A stretch of DNA of 64,000 nt from NCBI RefSeq assembly GCF_029433095.1, contig NZ_JARNTX010000008.1:1-64000 (forward strand). Direction: 5' to 3'. The stretch comes from Hymenobacter sp. YC55 (GTDB taxonomy: Bacteria; Bacteroidota; Bacteroidia; Cytophagales; Hymenobacteraceae). How positions within the stretch are numbered: position 1 is the stretch's first letter; the number at the start of each line of letters is the position of its first letter. A model generated the notes under the pieces. The model saw only the letters and a program-made list of their open reading frames with translations, had not been told where the DNA came from and ran no database searches. The position numbers and the translations under genes were made by a program. Positions 8,701 to 15,644 of this stretch are shown here, piece by piece.

Positions 8701-11700
8701 CAGGCTGCCGAGCAGTACGCGCCGGAGCAGCGTATCGCTACCCCGGTTATTGCCGCCGATATCGACCTGAGTGGTTCGACGAGCGCGGCCGAAATTATCC
8801 GCGCCGACCGCAACCGCGACGGCCTGGTATCGGGCACCGAACTGGACACAGCGCGTTTTGAAAACAGTCAGACCAAGGAGCAACAAGCCGCCGCGCCCGG
8901 CGCAATAGCCGCTGATATTAACTTGAACGGTTCCACCAGTCAGGCCGAGATTCTGCGAGCCGATAGTAACCGTGACGGCGTAGTGACCGGCACGGAGCTG
9001 GACACGGCCCGCTTTGAAATTGCTCAAGCTAAAGAACGGGCCACCGCCGAGCAAGCTCAGCAAACCGAAGCCGAACGGCAGGCCGAAGTGCGCCGCCGCT
9101 ACGAGGAGCAGCGCCAGGAGTCGGAAGCTCAGCAGCAGCAAGCGCAGGGCCGCGACACCAGCGGCCCGCTCCGGTCAGCCGGGGTAATCATTTTTGACGC
9201 GGAACCTTTACCAGCTGGCACCCTGGCCGCAGGCAGCGCTACGCTGATTTCGCTGGCCGAAAAAGTGCAGCGGGCCATTGAGGAAACCGGCAGCGAGGTA
9301 AATGCGCGCCCGTACCGCGACAATACCACAGGTCAGCCGGCCACCTTCATTTCGTTCAATTATCACGAGGGGACGGCCGAACAATCCAAAATTCAGGAAG
9401 TTTTACGCGACGCGACCAGCCAGGGCGGCACCAAGTTATTCGGCATCGAGCCGGGTGTGGAAACTCAGCGCGAAACCGCCCCCATTACCCGCACCGTGGC
9501 GCTGAATGAGCAGCCACTGGCCATTGCCCTGGATACCCCCAATCCCTTGCTGGAAAGCCAGCTACGGGCCACTGGGGCCTCGGTATCCAACGAGCCTGTG
9601 CAGGACCGGCCGGGCTTGGTCGTCGTGGTGGACACGCAAAAAGGGGAGCAGTTGGCCGGGGTCGAGCAAACCCTGACCAAGCTACCCGCTGCGGCCGTCG
9701 TAGTCGAAGGGCCCGAAGCCACTGAAATGCGGCAGCAGCTAACCCAGACGTTCCGCCAGCAGGGCGGCGTAGCCCCGGCCTTGCAAGCCGAAGCCATCCT
9801 GCCCGAGCGCATTCAGAACGATGTGCCCGAGCGCCTACGCGAAGCCGGAGCTACCGTAACCGCAGCGCCCTACGCTACCCGTCCGGAGCTGGGTGAGGGC
9901 TCGATCAGCGTGCGTTACCCACTTGACCAACCCGAGGTAATAAGCCGCGTGAGTGTGGTGCTCGACGGTGTAAACAGCCGCAGCGCCCAAGTAGCGACCG
10001 ATCTGGGCCAAGCCCCAGACGTAGCCACCGGCAGCGTCGTAGAAACGCCGCTGGCTCAGCAGACGCGCCAGTTGGTGGCCAAAGAGCAGGGAGTGGAGCC
10101 TACCGGGCCCCGCGAGCTACCCGAGCGTCAACCCACCGAGGACCGCACGATTGACCGGCCCAAGAGCACGGCCATCATCGACACGGCTTCATTGCTGAAT
10201 AACGACAGCAACACCGTTGGAGCGAACGCAGCCAATTCCCCGGCAACCCGGCAAATCAGTGCCGAGCCCGAGCCGCACGCCGTCGAGCGCCGCATTATTC
10301 TGGATATGACCAACGAAAAGCCAGGCCTAGCCCCGACGTTGGAGGCTGCCCTGACCAGAGGCGGCTTTCAGGTAGCCATGGCTCCTATTGAGGCAGCGGG
10401 GGAGGAAAAAGGCGGCACCCGCATTGAAGCGCTCTACCGCACCACGGACACGCTAGCCAGCCGCGAGCAGCAGGCGGTCGTACTGCGCAACATCGGCAAA
10501 ATGGATTCCGAAGGCTTGACTCTGCGTGAGCCCGAGGGACAGGCCCAGGAGCGGGCCACGGCCCTCAAAGGCCCAGGCAAGCCCGAAGCCAACCAGATGG
10601 TCGCCGCCGGGCAGACCCTGCGGGCCAGCATTACGGTGCTGGAGGTAGACGGCGAGAAGGAGCGCACCACCCGGTTATGGAACGACTTGCGCGACGCCGG
10701 TGCTAAAGTGGGCCACGTGGCCAAAACGGAAATGGGCGCTGAAGGCACTAAATACGCCTTTCCCGTCGAGTACCGTCCCAGCGATACCCGCCTGCCCGTG
10801 GTCAGCGCCACCCTGGATGCCGCTGCCCGTGGCGAAGGCATCCAGGTAATGGAAACCGACAATATGCGTCTGGAGCGATTAGCCCGCACCAGCGCCCGCG
10901 AAAGCAAAGATTTAGCCGCGCTGAGCCCCGAGGCCCGCGAGGACTATAAGCGCCCCGCCGGGAAGGATTACTCTGCCGCCCGGCCCGATGCGTACGAGCG
11001 CGTGGCGCTGAGCAGCGAGGAGCTAAAAAGCCCCACCGGGGTAAAGACCCTGCGCGACGAGTTAAAAGAAACCGGCGCTGTCGTTGCCGTACAGCAACTT
11101 GACGGCCGCCCAGCCGGTAGCGGCACCGTGACGCTGAGTTTCGTAGCTGAATCGCCCAAGGCGGAGGCCGTGAACGAGGTGCTGCGGTCAGTGTCCGAAA
11201 AAGGCGGCACGGTGTACGACCTCAAAGCCGGACAGGACCGGGGCACCGAGGTTGGAGCCGCCGCCGTAGTAGCCGTGGAAGCAGCCCCCCGGGCTCCGTT
11301 GTCGGCCGAACAGGAGCGTGAAGCCAACCTGGTTGAGTTGCGCAGCCTGGAGGCCCGGCGCGACGCGCTGCGTGAAAGCCAGCGGGAAGCTACCACCCAG
11401 AGTCAGGCGGCCGAGCAGCAGCTCGTACCAGCCGTGGCCGTAGCCGCGGCCGTGGAAACGGTGGAAGTTAAGCCCTGGGTCGGGTTTGGGCCGGATTTGC
11501 GCGGCGAGGACCTGCGCAACACTGATGCCACCGGCATGGACCTGCGCGGAGCCAACTTGGCCGGTCAGGACCTGCGTTCCACCGACTTGCGCGACAGCGA
11601 CCTACGTGAGGCCAACCTCACCGGCGCGGACTTGCGCGGCATGAACCTGACCGGCGTTCGGTTGGAGGATGCCGTACTCGACGGAGCCAACCTGGAAAAA

Positions 11701-14700
11701 GCTTTCCGGGTCGTAGAAAACAGCGAAGGCAAGCGCCAGATGGAGGATAACCTGACCCCCGCCATCTTGACTGGCCCTGAGCGCGAAGGGGCGACCTTCG
11801 CGCCCACCGTGGCCCTGAACGAGCAGCGGCTGGCTAGTGCTGAACTAGCCCCGGCCGGTGAGGAAAACAGCCCCGCCGCTTCGCCCCAGCTGGCCATGCT
11901 CCAGGCTCCGCAATATTCGGGTTTGAATTTGCCTACCGAGGAAGAAATGCGGGCTCAGGCAAGCCCCCAGGGGCAGCCCATCGTGGCCCAGAACGCGGAG
12001 TCCGAGCCCGCTTTTTACGGCGGTGGAAACCAACCCCTGCCGCCCATGCCCAGCTACCGAATGCTTACTGATTCGGAGCTAGACCAAATGGCCGTGGTTC
12101 CGGCCCCCGTAGTGGAGTTGCCCGGTGCAAACCAGCCGGGTTTGAACTTGCCTACCCAGCAGGAACTGTCCTTCGGCCCGCCCCCGGTGGAGCCGGTTGT
12201 TGAGATGCCTGCCGTAGCCCCAGCCGGTCAGGAGCCGGGTAAGGGCCCGGCCACGGCCGAAGCCGTAGGGCTGGAGGTGCCCGCACCCGTGGCGACCCCC
12301 GGCACGCTCAGCCGCTACGAGGAGTTGGAGGAAGCCGGTACAACCCTGCACGTGGCTTCCATCCACGTCACGCAGCCCGTATGGACCGAAGCCAGCGGCG
12401 TGGCCCTGGCCGATATGCCCGACCGGGTAAAGGAAATCCAAGACCGCCTGATGGCCACAGGTGTTGAGGTCGAACTGGAGCGCAACACCACGCTCGACGC
12501 CAGCGGCAAAAACGAAACCAGCGTGCTGAGTTTGGTTTACGCCCACGACGACCGCAACTTGCCTGCCTTGCACCAGGCTATAAATGAAGTCGCCAATGTA
12601 CCCGCCGCAGCAGATTACGGCGTGCGCGTCGAGGACGAAAATGCCATTGCCCGGGCGGCCACTGTCGAAAGCCGGATGGAAAACACGCCCGAAGCCGCTA
12701 AGGCGCTGGCCGCCGAGTTGCACGACGGCAGCCAGACCACGGCCCGGCTGCTCATTGAGCGCCCGGCCCTGGAAGATGTTTGGGCCCTGGAAGATGCCGG
12801 CGCGAAAGTGGCCCGCATCTACTTGCCGGACGGCCCCGCCGCACTGGTGAGCTACCCGGCCGCCGAGCCCGGCGTAACGGGCCCAGTGAGCATTGAATTG
12901 GACCGCATCGAGCGCGACAGCACACTGACCCGCCCGCCCCACAACAGCTACGAGCGCGAAATCAGCGGGCCGCTGTTAGGTGAGGACCCGGCGCAGCAGG
13001 AGCGCCGGCAGGAAATGGCCAAGGCCGAAGGCTTGGTGCTGGAGCCTCAGCCCCGCTACGAGCTAAACGAGATGGCCGAGCGTGACGCCCGCGCCAAGTC
13101 GTATTTCCAGGAAGAAATCGTGCGACCCAGTGACCCTATGAGTGGGCAACTGGCCAACGGGATGGCCTTTGAAGGCCGCTTGGCCGATGTGCTGCAACTG
13201 GAAAAGCCGGACCGTGACGCGCTGGAGGCTAGCTGGAAAGCCGAGCGAACCACCCTGGTTCTGACGGTGCAGGAAACCCCGGAGTTGCGCTTGGAGGACT
13301 CCCAGCCGGCGGCGTGGCCTAACCGGGTGGCGGAGGCCCTGCGCGAGGCCGGGGCCGAAACGGTGGTAAAAGAGTTGGGCGTCAGCCCAGACACGGGCAC
13401 GGAAATGCACCTGATTGCCGTCAGCTTCGACAACAGCGACCCGGCCCTGGCCCGGATTCAGGCGACCCTGAACCGGCTGGCCGATCAGGATGGTGTGCAG
13501 GTACCCACTGAGGGCTACTGGCAGCGCGAAACCATCCTGGGAGTTAACGGCTCCAAGATGGCGGAGCCCGAGGTAGTCGAGCGCGACCGGCCCTGGCTTG
13601 AAGCCGTGGTACTCGTCAACGAGCCCACTCCACAGGAGCGCCGCGAACTAACCCGCGCCGGGGCTCGTCTGGAGGATGCCCAGATGGAAGGCACCGAAGG
13701 CAAGCCCGCCGTTCTGGTGTATTACGACCTCGACAACCCGCTTACCGTGGCCAAGGTAAGCCCCGTACTGGACCGGGCCGACGAGCAGGGCCGGCTACTG
13801 GGCGAATCCGGTGAGGCCCGCGATGCCCGGGCGGGCCGCGTAGAGCAGTACCAAGCGGATATCCGGCTGGAAAAGCAGCAGGACGGGGCCGCTTGGGAAC
13901 AGCTGACCCAGAAGTACCCGCAGGCTGCCAAACCGGAAAATGAATTGGCCGAACCTACCGTAGCCCTGAGCTTTGCCGATAGAATCCGCGCGGCTGTCAA
14001 CGAGCAACTGGCGGATATCAAAAAGGGCTACGAAGCGGCCAGCCCGGAAAATTTAGCCATCTACGCCGCCGAGCAGCGGGGCATAGCCGACCGCCAGAAA
14101 AGCGGGCAGTCGGAGGCCGAAAAAGCGGCTTACGAGCGCGGCTTTAATGGACCGGAGGCAACGCCGGCCGCAGCAGCTGCCGCTGCTGCCGGTGGCATCG
14201 TAGCCGGCACCAATGGTACCAGCGCCGAGCTGTCTAGTGACAAGATTCTGCGCGAGCGCCGCGACGATGAGCTAACAAAGCCCATCGTGATGGACGCGCC
14301 GAAGGAAGGCAAGATCCTTGAAACCACCGAGCAGCTCAAGCCCGCCGCCGCCGGCACGCCCGACCAGGAAAAGGCGGCTGGCGAGAAAATCGTACCCCCC
14401 GCCGTAGTGGAAACCCCGGTGGTGGCCGCCGCCGTGGTGACGGCGCAGGAAGCCGAGAAACCCAAGGAGAAGGAGTTGCAGCGGGAAAAGGAATTGCAGC
14501 ACGGCATCATCGGCATGGAGTCCAGCAGCCGCCGCACGGCTGATGAGCGCATAGAGCTGGTACGCGGAGCCCTGGTCACCGCCGGAGCCACCGTAGAATC
14601 TGTGGTCCCGGCCAGCCGCGACAACAAGGAAGCCACGCTAGCCTATTCCTACGACCCCCAGGGCCCGAAACTAGCCGCTGTCAATGAAGTGCTCCAAAAC

Positions 14701-15138
14701 GTGGAAAAGGCGCAACCGTCCATGATTCGGGAGGAACCTCACTCGATGCACTACGCGGGCATCAAGCCCAACACGCACGAGATTCCCAAGCAGGACTGGC
14801 CGGAGCGGGAAGGTCAGTTCAATAAAGCCAACATCGTCGTGGATGATTTCGACAAGCGGGGAGTGGCCCGGGCCGAAAACATCAAAGGCGATTTGACCAA
14901 GGAAGGGGCCGTGGTCGGGGAAGTGAAAAAAGATGGGCACGGGCACGTGGAAATGAACGTGACCTACCACACTCACACCCCGAACATCGACCGGATAAAC
15001 AGCACGTTGGACCGGGCCGGCAATTCGCCCGGCATCGAGGTGCAGGAGACGGCTACGGACCGTAGCGCCCGCTACCAGGGGGCCATCGACCAGACCCAAA
15101 ACAAGGTCCAGGAGAAAGAACGCGAACGCGGAGAATAG
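5746..15138 (+). CDS. Giant TOPRIM primase-like protein with tandem repeat modules
   Basis: A 3,130-residue protein. Residues 1-110 resemble the degenerate zinc-finger-like N-domain of plasmid primases (SGSVVDFLQHRHP). A TOPRIM domain follows, with ESPID (Glu273) and NDNDAAGQ (Asp333, Asp335), so nucleotidyl-transfer or DNA-processing chemistry is likely. Residues from about 560 to the end hold at least ten copies of an unknown module of roughly 80-100 residues: a helix with L--AGA-V, then a strand, then YPLDQPEVV--VS-VLD (clearest at 818, 937 and 1392). Two EF-hand-like loops lie at 1021-1032 and 1073-1084, and pentapeptide repeats at 1917-1987. DAEPLPAG recurs at 567 and 1151, marking a large internal duplication. 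The ATG at 5746 follows the promoter-like elements. A plasmid primase exported with the DNA is one possibility. Confidence 0.8.
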   Translation: MAKIDRFRSPEEAERLAELKRGVDLGALATERYGYTLSDRTRDGGFTLRNEASGGGDRITVKMAPEGYHMYHNHNDNRDSGSVVDFLQHRHPDSNLGQVKGMLQEMVPGAKAALDYEKYAAQQVQKAPGAADARYESLPASERRAAMVNETTGNRGGVGQPPLVLTDNSYLLERGLTKDTVSDPAFKNRIFTDQHPERQERLGTPQHNVGFPFYNEKGIQSYELRNRAPEGETDSFKMMMKAPGDAFGAKNGVWSSDLTAGRGVPTERMNIGESPIDMMSKFQKEKEAATASGQELPNSRYVATGGTPSIEQKAIIQAIIDREQPKQVILTNDNDAAGQAFNIRYLNDLRPPLTGLSPEQQQDAAQARERTTWIAGDNGKKGEDKLLTMTITLRNDVPPLPGSGLNGPDGGTVERDTAGSIREGRKFVEELRNKAEARGLPSEEPEVTNGIGLNMRRNAPGQTEVVIRVNPAQAPELIDLARELRRDREQYMPEAARTPENYFVVEKANGKDYNQDILQGRADAQLEAARREAGFTVAPEVAPVIAPVAAAIVPEVALERAQLRVSDAEPLPAGVQPPDDRFRSLAQEVRSALEESGLQVATSPVPGATGTLAKTYLEFEYVPNSPQGLSAQQIVADVQANAPGRVDAAGIEPAAEGRAQSRFHLGLTLDYAPVALQTSPEASPVLEARLQAADLNVLPTQVNNEPGFVVVLDRSNALQAAALEHVVQLHEKENVAPLTVLQSEATVTDRQQGVAAYYDPERGANTQPPALTAFVLANQPEAGVEERLTKAGASVEQLFQSEAAKEVNAPLQVRIGFPLDQPEVVANVSRILEQVELTGETRWDREAREQLTLRQPERTVEAAAVPTPEIIDVLERFNPDPDKNYAKLGYPGSATAAVGYPGTEEAFTQRLVEAGATLIERPVTELAPAGTQSIAYPLDQPEVVARVSGVLDEIDSAAKARTANVGAEAGPVGVFEDSAYRETRQQAAEQYAPEQRIATPVIAADIDLSGSTSAAEIIRADRNRDGLVSGTELDTARFENSQTKEQQAAAPGAIAADINLNGSTSQAEILRADSNRDGVVTGTELDTARFEIAQAKERATAEQAQQTEAERQAEVRRRYEEQRQESEAQQQQAQGRDTSGPLRSAGVIIFDAEPLPAGTLAAGSATLISLAEKVQRAIEETGSEVNARPYRDNTTGQPATFISFNYHEGTAEQSKIQEVLRDATSQGGTKLFGIEPGVETQRETAPITRTVALNEQPLAIALDTPNPLLESQLRATGASVSNEPVQDRPGLVVVVDTQKGEQLAGVEQTLTKLPAAAVVVEGPEATEMRQQLTQTFRQQGGVAPALQAEAILPERIQNDVPERLREAGATVTAAPYATRPELGEGSISVRYPLDQPEVISRVSVVLDGVNSRSAQVATDLGQAPDVATGSVVETPLAQQTRQLVAKEQGVEPTGPRELPERQPTEDRTIDRPKSTAIIDTASLLNNDSNTVGANAANSPATRQISAEPEPHAVERRIILDMTNEKPGLAPTLEAALTRGGFQVAMAPIEAAGEEKGGTRIEALYRTTDTLASREQQAVVLRNIGKMDSEGLTLREPEGQAQERATALKGPGKPEANQMVAAGQTLRASITVLEVDGEKERTTRLWNDLRDAGAKVGHVAKTEMGAEGTKYAFPVEYRPSDTRLPVVSATLDAAARGEGIQVMETDNMRLERLARTSARESKDLAALSPEAREDYKRPAGKDYSAARPDAYERVALSSEELKSPTGVKTLRDELKETGAVVAVQQLDGRPAGSGTVTLSFVAESPKAEAVNEVLRSVSEKGGTVYDLKAGQDRGTEVGAAAVVAVEAAPRAPLSAEQEREANLVELRSLEARRDALRESQREATTQSQAAEQQLVPAVAVAAAVETVEVKPWVGFGPDLRGEDLRNTDATGMDLRGANLAGQDLRSTDLRDSDLREANLTGADLRGMNLTGVRLEDAVLDGANLEKAFRVVENSEGKRQMEDNLTPAILTGPEREGATFAPTVALNEQRLASAELAPAGEENSPAASPQLAMLQAPQYSGLNLPTEEEMRAQASPQGQPIVAQNAESEPAFYGGGNQPLPPMPSYRMLTDSELDQMAVVPAPVVELPGANQPGLNLPTQQELSFGPPPVEPVVEMPAVAPAGQEPGKGPATAEAVGLEVPAPVATPGTLSRYEELEEAGTTLHVASIHVTQPVWTEASGVALADMPDRVKEIQDRLMATGVEVELERNTTLDASGKNETSVLSLVYAHDDRNLPALHQAINEVANVPAAADYGVRVEDENAIARAATVESRMENTPEAAKALAAELHDGSQTTARLLIERPALEDVWALEDAGAKVARIYLPDGPAALVSYPAAEPGVTGPVSIELDRIERDSTLTRPPHNSYEREISGPLLGEDPAQQERRQEMAKAEGLVLEPQPRYELNEMAERDARAKSYFQEEIVRPSDPMSGQLANGMAFEGRLADVLQLEKPDRDALEASWKAERTTLVLTVQETPELRLEDSQPAAWPNRVAEALREAGAETVVKELGVSPDTGTEMHLIAVSFDNSDPALARIQATLNRLADQDGVQVPTEGYWQRETILGVNGSKMAEPEVVERDRPWLEAVVLVNEPTPQERRELTRAGARLEDAQMEGTEGKPAVLVYYDLDNPLTVAKVSPVLDRADEQGRLLGESGEARDARAGRVEQYQADIRLEKQQDGAAWEQLTQKYPQAAKPENELAEPTVALSFADRIRAAVNEQLADIKKGYEAASPENLAIYAAEQRGIADRQKSGQSEAEKAAYERGFNGPEATPAAAAAAAAGGIVAGTNGTSAELSSDKILRERRDDELTKPIVMDAPKEGKILETTEQLKPAAAGTPDQEKAAGEKIVPPAVVETPVVAAAVVTAQEAEKPKEKELQREKELQHGIIGMESSSRRTADERIELVRGALVTAGATVESVVPASRDNKEATLAYSYDPQGPKLAAVNEVLQNVEKAQPSMIREEPHSMHYAGIKPNTHEIPKQDWPEREGQFNKANIVVDDFDKRGVARAENIKGDLTKEGAVVGEVKKDGHGHVEMNVTYHTHTPNIDRINSTLDRAGNSPGIEVQETATDRSARYQGAIDQTQNKVQEKERERGE
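8806..8997 (+). repeat. Two EF-hand-like calcium-loop repeats inside the giant protein
   Basis: The repeats carry DRNRDGLVSGTE (residues 1021-1032) and DSNRDGVVTGTE (1073-1084), each preceded by a matching DI/INL-GSTS-AEI segment. Spacing of acidic and polar residues at positions 1, 3, 5, 9 and 12 fits an EF-hand loop. Calcium binding is inferred, not shown. Confidence 0.6.
11494..11706 (+). repeat. Pentapeptide-repeat segment inside the giant protein
   Basis: Residues 1917-1987 follow the A(D/N)LXX pattern (for example DLRGANLAGQDLRSTDLRD) for about 14 units. This pattern forms a right-handed beta-helix, a fold also used by DNA-mimic gyrase inhibitors; that function is only a possibility here. 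Confidence 0.8.
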
Positions 15139-15162
15139 CCCCGTATCTTGCTGATAATGAAA

Positions 15163-15192
15163 CAGACCTCCGCCATAATTGGTGGGGGTCTG
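15163..15192 (+). terminator. Hairpin after the giant gene
   Basis: The arms CAGACCTCCGCC and GGTGGGGGTCTG pair with one or two mismatches around ATAATT. The 3' arm is followed by TATTTATA rather than a T-run. It lies 25 bp after the stop codon. Confidence 0.55.
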
Positions 15193-15208
15193 TATTTATA
15201 TAGGTACA
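15191..15208 (+). promoter_or_regulatory. Weak palindromic element before 15307 gene
   Basis: TGTATTTATATAGGTACA overlaps the end of the preceding hairpin and lies about 100 bp before the next start. It is a degenerate copy. Confidence 0.3.
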
Positions 15209-15306
15209 GCCGAAACTGCGTAGTAACTTGCGCGTAGCCCCGGCTTTCTAACCGAAATACCGGGGCACTTTCGTCTGTTTTTGTTTCACCCTCAATCCTT
15301 CCTGCC

Positions 15307-15546
15307 ATGTTGGAAATGTTTCTCTGGGCCGTGCTTATTGGCGGTCTGCCCACCGCCGGCTACTACTTGTTCCAGTACGGGCGCAAACTCTACGCCCGGG
15401 GGCGTGAACTCCGGGAAACCGGCACCGACCCAGAAGAGGCCGGCCAGCAGTGGTGGGCCGAGCTGAGGTTCATCCTCGGCTGCTGCGCCTGGGCCAGTTC
15501 CGGTTTGGTGGTATGTCGGCTGCTTGAAACGGCCTCCGCCACCTAG
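15307..15546 (+). CDS. Small two-helix membrane protein, unknown
   Basis: A 79-residue protein. A hydrophobic helix at about residues 4-24 is followed by a charged loop (GRKLYARGRELRETGTDPEEAG) and a second helix with CCAWASSGLVVC. It lies between the giant primase-like gene and the topoisomerase gene, with terminator hairpins on both sides, so it may be transcribed alone. The family is not recognised. Confidence 0.6.
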   Translation: MLEMFLWAVLIGGLPTAGYYLFQYGRKLYARGRELRETGTDPEEAGQQWWAELRFILGCCAWASSGLVVCRLLETASAT

Positions 15547-15556
15547 TAAACAGGCC

Positions 15557-15593
15557 GGGGGCCGGAGCGGCGAAATTGTCTGTTCCGGCCCCC
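15557..15593 (+). terminator. Hairpin between small membrane gene and topoisomerase
   Basis: Perfect 10 bp arms GGGGGCCGGA/TCCGGCCCCC with a 17 nt loop, 11 bp after the stop codon. There is no long T-run, so it could terminate or stabilise the transcript. Confidence 0.5.
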
Positions 15594-15644
15594 TCCCTTG
15601 GTTCGGTTGTATCCTTTCCCTGCCTGCGGGCATAGTCCATTCCC

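Noticed and set aside
12079..12942. Minus-strand frame of 287 codons inside the giant gene
   Set aside because: Antisense shadow of the repeat modules; composition is what high-GC coding DNA gives on the other strand.
5746..15138. Interpreting the giant gene as a surface adhesin
   Set aside because: It has repeats and EF-hand-like loops but no signal peptide, sortase-like or Por-secretion C-terminal signal, and it begins with a TOPRIM domain.
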